DNA of 64,000 nt, taken from Ralstonia sp. RRA (GTDB lineage: Bacteria > Pseudomonadota > Gammaproteobacteria > Burkholderiales > Burkholderiaceae). The translations under genes and the position numbers were made by a program. Location: the NCBI RefSeq assembly GCF_037023145.1, contig NZ_CP146091.1, positions 2,604,001 to 2,668,000 on the forward strand. Direction: 5' to 3'. Below, in pieces: positions 41,817 to 50,443 of the stretch. Positions within the stretch are counted from its first letter, which is position 1. Each line of letters begins with the position of its first letter. The notes beneath the pieces are model-generated. The model had not been told where the DNA came from, ran no database searches, and was given only the letters and a program-made list of their open reading frames with translations.

Positions 41817-41966
41817 GCCCAAGAAAGCGCCACCTTCCGACGGCTCCCCAACGCGTACACACCGGCACGGTGAGCCAGGCTACCGTCGAGAACACGATCG
41901 AGGCTTGGACCCCTCGTGCATGGCAGGAAGCCGCACCGCCTAGTGTGCCCCTATCACGTTACCTGA

Positions 41967-42752
41967 TCAATGTTGCGCGTCTTTGGCGGCACGATCGATC
42001 AGATTGGCCACCACGGCGGGGTGTGAGACCAACGACATGTGGCTCGACTTCACAGTCGTCACGCGGGCTCCGATCTGTTTGGCCAACGTGCGCTGCACTG
42101 GCGTCTTGAGCGCATGGTCTTCTTCGGTAACGAGGTACCACGTTGGCTTGTCGTGCCAAGCCGCATGAGAGACTTTGCCAGTAAAGGCGGATACGGAAAT
42201 TGGAACCTGCGTAGCAGCAAGAATGCGCGCATGGGGCTCGGGCACATCGCCCGCCATGACGTCGCGATACGCGGCCGGGTCGTCGAGCCAGATGAAGCCT
42301 TCATTGTCGGGCTTCAAGCCATCCATGGGCGCCTTCAGGCGCATCAGCAGATCGGACACGGATTCTCCGCTGTCCGGCACAAGCGCCGAGAGGTAGACGA
42401 TGCCTTTGACATTGTCTGCATTCCCCGCCTCAGTCACCACGGCACCGGCATACGAGTGCCCCACCAGAATGACATCTCCCGACTGGCGGGCAAGCACGCG
42501 ACGGGTGGCAGAAACGTCGTCCGCCAGAGAGGTGAGCGGGTTCTGGACAGCGGTCACGTGATAGCCCTTGCGCTGCAGTGCTGCAATGACCTCTGCCCAA
42601 CTGGAGCCATCGGCAAAGGCACCGTGCACCAGGACGATATTTCGGATCGGGTTACTCACTTCCTTTGCCTCACTTGTTGGGGTGAAGAGGCCCACCATGA
42701 GCCCGACGAAGATTGCAGCAGATTTGAGCCACCGGCTCCGGAGTACTTTCAT
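41967..42752 (-). CDS. Exported alpha/beta hydrolase
   Basis: This 261-residue protein starts with a signal peptide (residues 1-29, KVLRSRWLKSAAIFVGLMVG...SEA) and an alpha/beta-hydrolase fold. The strand-turn NIVLVHGAFADGSSW holds the oxyanion region, the nucleophile Ser is in ILVGHSYAGAV, and the His is near the C terminus in SSHMSLVSHP. The start at 42752 has a GAGAG site; the frame is open 17 codons further. Similar to esterases of the EstC type; the substrate is unknown. Confidence 0.88.
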   Translation of the reverse strand: MKVLRSRWLKSAAIFVGLMVGLFTPTSEAKEVSNPIRNIVLVHGAFADGSSWAEVIAALQRKGYHVTAVQNPLTSLADDVSATRRVLARQSGDVILVGHSYAGAVVTEAGNADNVKGIVYLSALVPDSGESVSDLLMRLKAPMDGLKPDNEGFIWLDDPAAYRDVMAGDVPEPHARILAATQVPISVSAFTGKVSHAAWHDKPTWYLVTEEDHALKTPVQRTLAKQIGARVTTVKSSHMSLVSHPAVVANLIDRAAKDAQH

Positions 42753-42803
42753 GATTCGCTCTCGCACGTTGCATGAAGGGAAAAAGGTGGGTCGGATTAC
42801 CAA

Positions 42804-42841
42804 TAAAAAACCCCGGAGATCATTGATCTACCGGGGTTTTT
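42804..42841 (-). terminator. Intrinsic terminator of icd
   Basis: An interrupted stem, ccccgg-agatc / gatct-a-ccgggg, is followed on the minus strand by TTTTTTATTGG. It is about 30 bp below the icd stop. Confidence 0.88.
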
Positions 42842-42870
42842 GGCTCACCGTGAAATCAGGCGAAACGATC

Positions 42871-44121
42871 TTACATGTTGTCGATCATCACCTGACCAAA
42901 GCCCGAGCACGACACTTGGGTCGCGCCTTCCAGCAGACGGGCGAAGTCATACGTGACCTTCTTCGACAGGATCGACTTCTCGATCGACGAGATGATCAGG
43001 TCAGCCGCTTCCGTCCAGCCCATGTGGCGCAGCATCATTTCGGCCGACAGGATTTCGGAACCCGGGTTCACGTAGTCCTTGCCAGCGTACTTCGGAGCCG
43101 TACCGTGGGTGGCTTCGAACATGGCAACGGAGTCGCTCAGGTTCGCACCCGGGGCGATACCGATACCGCCGACTTGTGCAGCCAGGGCGTCGGAGATGTA
43201 ATCGCCGTTCAGGTTCAGCGTCGCCACGACCGAGTACTCGGCCGGACGCAGCAGGATCTGCTGCAGGAAGGCGTCGGCAATCGCGTCCTTGACGATGATT
43301 TCCTTGCCCGTCTTCGGGTTCTTGAACTTGCACCACGGGCCGCCGTCGATCAGCTCGGCGCCGAATTCCTTCTGTGCCAGCGCGTACGCCCAGTCACGGA
43401 AACCACCTTCCGTGAACTTCATGATGTTGCCCTTGTGCACGATCGTGACCGACGGCTTGTCGTTGTCGATCGCGTACTGGATGGCCTTGCGCACCAGGCG
43501 CTCGGTGCCTTCACGCGAGACCGGCTTCACGCCAATGCCCGACGTTTCCGGGAAGCGGATCTTCTTGACGCCGAACTCGTCCTGCAGAATCTTGATCAGC
43601 TTCTTGGCCTTCTCGCTCTGGGCTTCGAATTCGATGCCGGCGTAGATGTCTTCCGAGTTCTCACGGAAGATCACCATGTCGGTCTTCTCCGGCTCTTTCA
43701 CCGGCGAAGGCACGCCCTTGAAGTAGCGCACCGGGCGCAGGCAGACGTACAGGTCCAGCTCTTGGCGCAGCGCCACGTTCAGCGAACGGATGCCGCCGCC
43801 CACCGGCGTCGTCAGCGGGCCCTTGATGGACACCACGTAGTCCTTCAGGACTTGCAGAGTTTCTTCCGGCAGCCACACGTCCGGGCCGTACACCTTGGTC
43901 GACTTCTCGCCAGCGTAGATTTCCATCCACGAGATCTTGCGCTTGCCGGCGTAGGCCTTTTCAACGGCTGCGTCCACCACCTTGATCATCACCGGGGTGA
44001 TGTCGAAGCCAGTGCCGTCACCCTCGATGTAGGGAATGATGGGGTTGTTGGGGACGTTCAGGGAGAAGTCTTGGTTGACGGTGATCTTCTCGCCGGCCGG
44101 GACCTTGATGTGTTGATACAT
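42871..44121 (-). CDS. icd: NADP-dependent isocitrate dehydrogenase
   Basis: This TCA-cycle enzyme oxidises isocitrate to 2-oxoglutarate. The 416 residues match the E. coli-type dimeric enzyme: [15 protein letters not shown], the phosphorylatable Ser in [27 protein letters not shown], and [17 protein letters not shown]. The start at 44121 ([10 protein letters not shown]) is typical; the frame upstream is non-coding. A palindrome ~160 bp upstream may be its operator. Confidence 0.96.
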   Translation of the reverse strand: MYQHIKVPAGEKITVNQDFSLNVPNNPIIPYIEGDGTGFDITPVMIKVVDAAVEKAYAGKRKISWMEIYAGEKSTKVYGPDVWLPEETLQVLKDYVVSIKGPLTTPVGGGIRSLNVALRQELDLYVCLRPVRYFKGVPSPVKEPEKTDMVIFRENSEDIYAGIEFEAQSEKAKKLIKILQDEFGVKKIRFPETSGIGVKPVSREGTERLVRKAIQYAIDNDKPSVTIVHKGNIMKFTEGGFRDWAYALAQKEFGAELIDGGPWCKFKNPKTGKEIIVKDAIADAFLQQILLRPAEYSVVATLNLNGDYISDALAAQVGGIGIAPGANLSDSVAMFEATHGTAPKYAGKDYVNPGSEILSAEMMLRHMGWTEAADLIISSIEKSILSKKVTYDFARLLEGATQVSCSGFGQVMIDNM

Positions 44122-44275
44122 GGACGACTCCAGTGCAGACCGCAGGTAAGCGGGTGGACGGTGGGGGGTTGACAGCACAGCGTGTCGCCCCGGGGTGGCC
44201 GGGCCGGCACGCTGCAATGAACTGGTGATTCTAGCGGGCTGCGATGACACTCTCACGGTGCACCGCACAAACCTC

Positions 44276-44300
44276 AACTCTTATATAAGACACAAGAGTT
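44276..44300. promoter_or_regulatory. Nested palindrome upstream of icd, candidate operator
   Basis: A perfect 12-bp palindrome, TCTTATATAAGA (44279-44290), overlaps the left arm of an outer inverted repeat, AACTCTT / AAGAGTT (44276-44282 and 44294-44300). It is AT-rich inside a GC-rich region. This is how a dimeric regulator site looks; the regulator is unknown. Confidence 0.6.
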
Positions 44301-44364
44301 AATTTCGCATTATGCCGGAAAATTTCACCATCCGCCACAGTCGTGCACATGGCGAAACGGCGGG

Positions 44365-44832
44365 TCAGCTGCTGGGCTGGGTGGCGTCGGAGGCGCGTTC
44401 GATCAGGCTGCGGGCATCGGCCAACGCAGGGTTGGCGCCGCCCTGCGCGGTCCAGGCGTCGACCAAGCGGCCGAGGGCGGCGCGCAGTTCCACATGGCGA
44501 TCAGCCTCCAGCAAGCCAATCAGGCCCGTGCCGCCCAACCCGGGGTGATGGCGCACCAGCCAGGCCAGGGTCTGGATGTGGTCGACGAAGCGGGCATCGG
44601 CCCGATACAGATTGCTGAAACAGTTCAGCCCTATGTGCCGGTCGAGCGGCTGGCCGGAGAGCGTCTGTGACACAAGCATGAAATCGTCCAGGCTGGAGGC
44701 AGCCTGATCGGGCACGCGGCGCAGGCCCAGCGTGACGGCGAGCATCGCCAGCGCGCCGCCGCCAAACAGGAAGTCGCGGCGGGTGAATCGGGCAGGCTTG
44801 AGGGGATGGGAGGACAACGGAGAGAGCGGCAC
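44365..44832 (-). CDS. Tat-exported small subunit of a membrane dehydrogenase (sorbitol dehydrogenase family)
   Basis: This 155-residue protein has a twin-arginine signal, TRRDFLFGGGALAML (residues 17-31), and then LDDFMLVSQTLSGQPLDRHIGL, which resembles the small subunits of FAD sugar dehydrogenases. Such subunits normally sit beside a GMC-type catalytic subunit and a cytochrome c; neither is here. It stands alone, leftward, above the icd control region. Confidence 0.65.
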   Translation of the reverse strand: MPLSPLSSHPLKPARFTRRDFLFGGGALAMLAVTLGLRRVPDQAASSLDDFMLVSQTLSGQPLDRHIGLNCFSNLYRADARFVDHIQTLAWLVRHHPGLGGTGLIGLLEADRHVELRAALGRLVDAWTAQGGANPALADARSLIERASDATQPSS

Positions 44833-45109
44833 GGCGGATCTTGGGCAGAGTCCGGGCGATTCTCAGGGCCGATCCACTTCGATCCAATCAGACACGTCCG
44901 AAAGCCCATCCCTCCTGCTCAGAAGTCAGGCATCTTTTTTGCGCGGCGCAACATGCGCCACATCCCGGCCAGCATGCTGCTGACCCCGTCAAAACAACCT
45001 CAAAAAAAATCAACGCGACGTGTCAACGCGTCCGCAACAGCCTGCGTTATTGCAGATGACTCATTTAGCGGGTCGTTGGTTAACTCACTGATCAATAAAA
45101 GGATTCACC

Positions 45110-45319
45110 ATGAAGAAGCTGATCGCTGCCCTGATCGCCGGCCTGTTCGCTGCTGGTGTGTACGCACAAACCCCGGCTGCTCCGGCTGCTGACGCTGCTG
45201 CTGCTCCGGCTGCTGCTGAAAAGGCACCGGCTAAGGCCAAGAAGCACGCCAAGAAGCACAAGAAGGCCGCTAAGAAGGCTGACGCTGCTGCTCCGGCTGC
45301 TGACGCTGCCAAGCAATAA
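45110..45319 (+). CDS. Small exported Lys/Ala-rich protein (Asr-like composition)
   Basis: This 69-residue protein has a signal peptide (residues 1-19, ending VYA) and a mature part made of Ala/Pro/Asp-rich stretches around a Lys/His-rich core KKHAKKHKKAAKK (about residues 44-56). The composition recalls acid-shock protein Asr, but no homology can be shown. Alanine codons are nearly all GCT, unlike the GCC/GCG-rich neighbours, which suggests strong expression. AAAGGA precedes the ATG. Confidence 0.8.
   Translation: MKKLIAALIAGLFAAGVYAQTPAAPAADAAAAPAAAEKAPAKAKKHAKKHKKAAKKADAAAPAADAAKQ
45168..45310 (+). repeat. Short direct repeats inside the Lys/Ala-rich gene
   Basis: The unit gctgctccggctgctgacgc occurs at the start and end of the mature coding region, with partial copies between. 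It codes for Ala-Ala-Pro-Ala-Ala-Asp. Such a run is prone to slippage and length change. Confidence 0.6.
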
Positions 45320-45360
45320 GTTGGTGCTTCTGCCGGGCCCTAGCGGCTCGGCTGATACCG

Positions 45361-45392
45361 AAAAAAGCAGATGCTTATGCGTCTGCTTTTTT
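45361..45392 (+). terminator. Terminator of the Lys/Ala-rich gene
   Basis: Stem agcagatgc / gcgtctgct (one G-T pair) with a T8 run, about 45 bp past the stop. Confidence 0.9.
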
Positions 45393-45504
45393 TTCGTCTG
45401 CAATTTTTGCAATCTCCCTGAGCCCGCATGCGGGGCTGTCAAAATAGCGCCATCTGTCTTGGGTACCTTGCGCCTTCCTCACAACAAGAATCAGGGAAGG
45501 CGCA

Positions 45505-47016
45505 ATGGAAATTCGATCGATGTTCGCTCCGGTGGGCGCCAAGCGCACCGTGCTCACGATGGTCACACTTGCCGCACTGACTGCCGCTGCCGTGATTGCC
45601 GGCTGCGGCGGCTCGTCCTCCGACACGACGCCGGTAGCCGCCACGCCAGCCGACGCCGCCACCGCCGACAGCAATATCCAGGCCGCGTGGGTGGAGATTG
45701 GCGACAGCAACCAGGCTGTCGTGCGCGCGGTCACCACGTATACGAATAGCGCCTCCCCGGTTGACAACACGGTCTGCCCGCTGCTCACGGTAGACGGCAC
45801 CTCCACGCGCATGAGCCTGCGCGTGGCAGCCGGCACCATCGCGCAGCGCACCACGGCCAGTGCCGCCAGCGATTCGAAAGCTTCGTCCTTCCCGGTGAAT
45901 GCCTGCGAGGCCACCGTGCCCGCGACGGCGAAGGTGGCATCCGTTGGCTCGCGCGTGCTGCCGCTGCCCAAGGCCAACCCGCAGCGCGTGGTGATCCTGG
46001 CGGACACCGGCTGCCGCATGAAGAAGTCGAGCAACAGCTGGCAGTCGTGCAATGACCCGCTGTCGTGGCCGTTCGCCACAGCGGCCACCACGGCGGCGGC
46101 AATGAACCCGGACCTCGTGCTGCACGTGGGCGACTACCACTACCGTGAAAACGCCTGCCCGCCCGACGTGGCCGGCTGCCAGGGCAGCCCGTGGGGCTAT
46201 GGCTGGGATACGTGGCAAGCTGACCTGTTCCAGCCTGCCGCCCCGCTGATGGCTGCCGCCCCGTGGGTGCTGGTGCGTGGCAACCATGAGGAGTGCGCGC
46301 GCGCCGGCCAAGGCTGGTTCCGCTTCCTGGATCCGCGCCCCTACTCCGCCGCCCGCTCGTGTGACAACCCGGCCAACGACAATGGCGCGAACGCATCGGA
46401 CCCGTACGCCGTGGCCATCGGCACCGACACGCAGGTCATCGTGTTCGATTCGGCCAAGGCTGGCACGACTGCATTGGCGACCACTGACCCGTGGTTCCAG
46501 ACCTACCAGAAGCAGTTCAGCACGGTGGGCACGCTGGCCGCCAAGCCGGGCGTGATGTCGATCTTCACCAACCACCACCCGATCCTGGGCTTCGTGCCGA
46601 TCGCGGGCAGCACGCCGCTGGGCGGCAATGCGGCGCTGCTGTCGGTCATGAACAGCCTGAACGCCACGGCCTACTATCCGCCGGGCGTGCAGGTCGCGCT
46701 GCATGGTCACGTGCATGACTTCCAGGCCATCAACTTCACCAGCAACCACCCGGCGACCATCGTGGCGGGCAATGCTGGTGATTCGCTGGACGTGGCCCTG
46801 CCTGATCCGTTCCCGGCCATCAGCCCGGCCTCGGGCGTGACGGTTGGCAGCATCTCGCACAACAACTCGTTCGGCTTCATGGTGATGGACCGCCAGCCGG
46901 CACCCGCCAAGGGCTGGCTGTTCAAGGCCTACACCGTCAACGGCAAGCTGCTGACGACCTGCACGCAGAACGGCTCCAGCCTGGTGTGTGACAAGACGGG
47001 CTTCGTTGCACCTTGA
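45505..47016 (+). CDS. Metallophosphoesterase lipoprotein
   Basis: This 503-residue protein has a signal peptide with lipobox VIAGC (Cys ~33) and a calcineurin-like phosphoesterase domain from about residue 165. Motifs seen: LADTGCRMK, HVGDYHYRE, RGNHEECAR, TNHHPI and LHGHVHDFQ. The first motif, normally D-x-H, reads DTG, so one metal ligand is missing or moved. The stop overlaps the next gene's TTG (TTGA), so it is coupled to a di-haem peroxidase. Substrate unknown. Confidence 0.85.
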   Translation: MEIRSMFAPVGAKRTVLTMVTLAALTAAAVIAGCGGSSSDTTPVAATPADAATADSNIQAAWVEIGDSNQAVVRAVTTYTNSASPVDNTVCPLLTVDGTSTRMSLRVAAGTIAQRTTASAASDSKASSFPVNACEATVPATAKVASVGSRVLPLPKANPQRVVILADTGCRMKKSSNSWQSCNDPLSWPFATAATTAAAMNPDLVLHVGDYHYRENACPPDVAGCQGSPWGYGWDTWQADLFQPAAPLMAAAPWVLVRGNHEECARAGQGWFRFLDPRPYSAARSCDNPANDNGANASDPYAVAIGTDTQVIVFDSAKAGTTALATTDPWFQTYQKQFSTVGTLAAKPGVMSIFTNHHPILGFVPIAGSTPLGGNAALLSVMNSLNATAYYPPGVQVALHGHVHDFQAINFTSNHPATIVAGNAGDSLDVALPDPFPAISPASGVTVGSISHNNSFGFMVMDRQPAPAKGWLFKAYTVNGKLLTTCTQNGSSLVCDKTGFVAP

Positions 47017-48356
47017 AAAAGCTGAGCACTGCGCTGTTGGCTGCTGCCGCACTCTTCTCGGGTGCTGCGGCGGCCGAATCGATCGGCATGACGCCCAAGC
47101 TGGACGCTGTGCCGCCGCCCGCCGAGTCGACATCGTTCAAGCCGGACCCGAACCTCGTCGCACTCGGCAAGCGGGTGTTCTTTGACCCGCGCCTGTCGGA
47201 GCCGCAAGGCACATCGTGCGCGGCGTGCCACGATCCGGGCCGCGCCTTCGCGCCCACGCTGAAAGGCGAGGCGCTGCGCATCGGTGTGCCCGCCGGCAGC
47301 CGCCCGGGGCACGTGGCAGCGCGCAATGCGCCGTCACTGCTCTACCTGCGCTACATCCCGCATCGCTACTTCTTCCAGGACGACGACGCCAGCTTCCCGT
47401 CGCCGTTCGGCGGCTTCTTTGTCGATGGCCGCGCCGATTCCATCCCGGAACAGATCCGCGGCCCGCTGTTCAGCCCCGATGAGATGGGCAACCCCTCGCC
47501 GCGCGCCCTGCAGCGCAAGGTGGCCGGTACCGACCTAGGCCAGGCGCTGACAAAGCAATTCGGTGCCGACGCAGTGCGCGACCCGGAACGCCTCATTGGC
47601 GCACTGGGCAAAGCGCTGGAGGCCTATTTCCAAAGCGACGAGATGGCGCCGTTCACCTCGCGCTTCGATGACTTTTTACGCAAGCGCACACCGCTCTCCC
47701 CCGCCGAGATGCGCGGCCTCGCCCTGTTCCGCAACCCGGACAAGGGGAACTGCGCGTCGTGTCACCTAATGGTGGAATCGTCGTCGCGGCCCGAGCGCTC
47801 GCTATTCACGGACTTCGGCTACGACGCCATTGCCGTACCGCGCAATCCGCTGCTGCCGGCCAATAAGGACGCCAAACACTTCGACGTGGGCCTGTGCCAG
47901 ACGGCGCGCAAGCTCAAGTGGCCCGAGCCCGACCAGTGGTGTGGGTACTTCCGCACGTCGGGCCTGCGCAATGTGGCAGTGCGCCAGACCTTCATGCACA
48001 ACGGCGTGTTCCGCACGCTGCGCGACACGGTGGCCTTCTACGCCACGCGCTCGACGGATCCGGCGCAGTGGTACCCGGGCACAAAGGGAACACCCCTGCG
48101 CTTCAACGACGTGCCCGCCAAATATCAAGGCAATGTCAACGTGAACGCCGTGCCGATGAACCGGCGCCCCGGCACCACGCCCGCGCTGACGGAAGACGAG
48201 ATCGACGACATCGTCGCCTTCCTGCGCACGCTCACCGATGCGCACTACGTGGGGCTAATGCCGGATGCGGCTGCGGACAAGGCACGCTCGGCACACGCGC
48301 CCAAGGCCGCCGCCAAGACGGCAGCCACCGAACGCCCGGCAACAAACACGCGGTAA
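47013..48356 (+). CDS. Di-haem cytochrome c peroxidase / MauG-family protein
   Basis: This 447-residue periplasmic protein has a signal peptide (1-21) and two c-type haem sites: CAACH (residues 69-73) and CASCH (247-251). RVFFDPRLSEPQGTSCAACHDP and MHNGVFRTLRDTVAFY are typical of this superfamily. The TTG start is inferred from overlap with the upstream TGA. The C-terminal ~35 residues are Ala/Lys-rich. It may reduce peroxide or oxidise a partner, possibly linked to the phosphoesterase. Confidence 0.88.
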   Translation: MKKLSTALLAAAALFSGAAAAESIGMTPKLDAVPPPAESTSFKPDPNLVALGKRVFFDPRLSEPQGTSCAACHDPGRAFAPTLKGEALRIGVPAGSRPGHVAARNAPSLLYLRYIPHRYFFQDDDASFPSPFGGFFVDGRADSIPEQIRGPLFSPDEMGNPSPRALQRKVAGTDLGQALTKQFGADAVRDPERLIGALGKALEAYFQSDEMAPFTSRFDDFLRKRTPLSPAEMRGLALFRNPDKGNCASCHLMVESSSRPERSLFTDFGYDAIAVPRNPLLPANKDAKHFDVGLCQTARKLKWPEPDQWCGYFRTSGLRNVAVRQTFMHNGVFRTLRDTVAFYATRSTDPAQWYPGTKGTPLRFNDVPAKYQGNVNVNAVPMNRRPGTTPALTEDEIDDIVAFLRTLTDAHYVGLMPDAAADKARSAHAPKAAAKTAATERPATNTR

Positions 48357-48446
48357 CAACTTCGTTCCGCCCTTGGGAGCAGTCTCATTGACGGCGGCTG
48401 GCCGAGTACCGATCATGGAGCGTTCTGTTTCTAGCCCACGACCTCC

Positions 48447-48905
48447 ATGACTACCCTGTCCCGTCTGCTTGCCGCGCTGTCCGTGGCCGTTGCCGCCACC
48501 GGTGCATTTGCGCAAACACCCACCGGCCCCCAAACCGGCCTGCCCGTCGTCGACCTGACCATGGGCATGTACAAGGTCAAGGCGGAAGTGGCCGCTACCC
48601 CGCAATCGCGCGAAATCGGCCTGATGTTCCGCAAGAACATGCCCGACACCGCCGGCATGCTGTTCGTGTTTGATGAATCCGCCGGCCATTGCTTCTGGAT
48701 GAAGAACACCGATCTGCCGCTGTCGATCGCCTTCATCACCGACGACGGCACCATCTCCGACATTGCCGAGATGAAGCCCCAGACCGAAGACAACCACTGC
48801 CCGACCAAGGCCGGCGTCTATGCGCTGGAGATGAACAAGGGCTGGTTTGCACGCAAGGGGATCAAGCCCGGCATGAAGGTGGGCGGGCTGCCTCAGCCGC
48901 GCTAA
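48447..48905 (+). CDS. Exported DUF192 protein
   Basis: This 152-residue protein has a signal peptide (1-22, ending AFA) and a DUF192 domain: EVAATPQSREIGLMFRKNMP, GMLFVFDE, CFWMKNTDLPLSIAFI. DUF192 is widespread in envelope or extracellular proteins and its role is unknown. It lies 32 bp before the MBL-fold gene. Confidence 0.9.
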   Translation: MTTLSRLLAALSVAVAATGAFAQTPTGPQTGLPVVDLTMGMYKVKAEVAATPQSREIGLMFRKNMPDTAGMLFVFDESAGHCFWMKNTDLPLSIAFITDDGTISDIAEMKPQTEDNHCPTKAGVYALEMNKGWFARKGIKPGMKVGGLPQPR

Positions 48906-48937
48906 TACGCTCATAGCAACAGAGAGGAGACAGCCGC

Positions 48938-49900
48938 ATGCAAGCTTTCGACAACAACCGTCGCCGCTGGATGCGGCAGGCCGGTGCACTGGCCGTGGGT
49001 GCGGGTGCTGCCTCCGCAGGCTGGCCGTTGGCCGCCGCGGCCGCTGATGCACCCAAGGGCACCCGGCTGATCCTGCTGGGCACCGGCGGCGGGCCGACGC
49101 CCAAGAAGAACCGCTCAGCGCCGGCACAGGTGATCGTCATCAACGGCGTGTCGTACGTGGTCGATTGTGGCAACGGCGTAGGGCGCCAGTACGTGAGTGC
49201 TGGGCTCAAGCTCAAGGCCATCCGCAACATCTTCATCACGCACCAGCACTCGGATCACAACGCCGACTACGGCACGCTATTGCTGCTCGCGTGGGCCACC
49301 GACCTGACTGGCCCCGTCGACGCCTGGGGCCCGCCCCCGCTGGCCGCGATGACGACCAAGTTCCTCGAGCTGTACGACTACGACATCCGCACCCGCATTG
49401 CCGACGAAGGCCGCCCGCCGCTGGCGCCGATGATCCACCCGCACGAGCTGACCGAAGGCGGGCTGGTGATGCAGGACGCCAACGTGAAGGTGACGAGCGC
49501 GCTGGTCAAGCACCCGCCCGTGTCGCCGGCATTTGCGTTCCGCTTTGATGCGGCAGACCGCTCCATCGTCATTTCCGGCGATACGGCGCCGAGCGAAAAC
49601 CTCGTGCGCCTGGCCTACGGCGCGGATGTGCTCGTGCACGAAGTCATGCACCTGCCGTCGCTCGACAAGCTGCTCTCCACCGAGCCCAACGCTAAGACGC
49701 TGCGCGAGCATCTCTTGGCCAGCCACACCTCTGCCGAAGACGTCGGCCGCATTGCCACCGAAGCCAAGGTGAAGACGCTGGTGCTGTCGCACTTCGTGCC
49801 GGGCGGCTATCCGTTCCTGGAAGATTCGGTGTGGCTGGACGCGGTGCGCCCGTACTTCAAGGGCGAGATCATCGTTGGACGTGACTTGCTGGAAGTCTGA
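48938..49900 (+). CDS. Exported MBL-fold metallohydrolase
   Basis: This 320-residue protein has an N-terminal Tat-like signal (NRRRWMRQAGALAVGAGAAS) and a metallo-beta-lactamase fold: FITHQHSDHNADYG with the metal ligands, then SGDTAPS and LSHFVPGG. It resembles arylsulfatase/RNase Z-like members more than true beta-lactamases. Substrate unknown. Confidence 0.88.
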   Translation: MQAFDNNRRRWMRQAGALAVGAGAASAGWPLAAAAADAPKGTRLILLGTGGGPTPKKNRSAPAQVIVINGVSYVVDCGNGVGRQYVSAGLKLKAIRNIFITHQHSDHNADYGTLLLLAWATDLTGPVDAWGPPPLAAMTTKFLELYDYDIRTRIADEGRPPLAPMIHPHELTEGGLVMQDANVKVTSALVKHPPVSPAFAFRFDAADRSIVISGDTAPSENLVRLAYGADVLVHEVMHLPSLDKLLSTEPNAKTLREHLLASHTSAEDVGRIATEAKVKTLVLSHFVPGGYPFLEDSVWLDAVRPYFKGEIIVGRDLLEV

Positions 49901-49915
49901 TCCAACTGAAGCCGA

Positions 49916-50386
49916 TTACCGCGTCGTCTCGTTGCAATCCCGGTAGAGCATGTTGCCCGGGTTCCGACCTGCGGGCAGGGTCTCATCGGTCAGGAAGCCG
50001 GTGGGGCCCTTGGTCCACCAGACGTACTGGCCCGACGCGTAGCGCGCACCCGAGGCCGCGATCACATTGGCAAAGACCAGCGTCTTGCCGTCGAGCACCA
50101 TGGACGCCAGTGGCGTATCCCCCACCGTCATGTACTTCACCGCGAGGGTCTTGCCGCCCTCACAGGTGTAGCGCACATCGCGCGGGTCCTTGATCGGCAA
50201 CGCCGTGTAGGCACGCGCCTGGTCGATGGCCTTATTCAGACCCGCCTTGGCAAAGTCGAGCGCGGTGTTCAAATCATCGGACGACATGCCGGGCACCGGC
50301 GATTGCTGCTGCGCCACAGCCACGCCGCTGAACACACCGGCAGACAGCGCCACGCCAAAGATCAAGGCAGTTGTAGAACGTCGCAT
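49916..50386 (-). CDS. Exported MliC-domain protein, putative lysozyme inhibitor
   Basis: This 156-residue protein has a signal peptide (1-25, ending AVA) and a C-terminal MliC-like domain: VRYTCEGGKTLAVKYM, VFANVIAASGARYASGQYVWWTKG, and MLYRDC, with the usual Cys pair. No lipobox Cys follows the signal, so it is probably soluble in the periplasm (PliC-like) rather than a lipoprotein. Inhibition of C-type lysozyme is inferred from the domain. Confidence 0.78.
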   Translation of the reverse strand: MRRSTTALIFGVALSAGVFSGVAVAQQQSPVPGMSSDDLNTALDFAKAGLNKAIDQARAYTALPIKDPRDVRYTCEGGKTLAVKYMTVGDTPLASMVLDGKTLVFANVIAASGARYASGQYVWWTKGPTGFLTDETLPAGRNPGNMLYRDCNETTR

Positions 50387-50443
50387 CGATCAGTCTCCTT
50401 GCAAGGTCAACAGAACCCGTTAGACGCGCGTGCGACGAAAAAG

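Noticed and set aside
41737..41943. 68-residue open frame after the DsbA-like gene
   Set aside because: Trp/Arg/Pro-rich, no ribosome-binding site, no family. Treated as non-coding; only a shorter remnant frame is listed at low confidence.
45439..47133. 564-residue open frame on the minus strand
   Set aside because: Antisense to the phosphoesterase gene; Arg/His-rich shadow composition.
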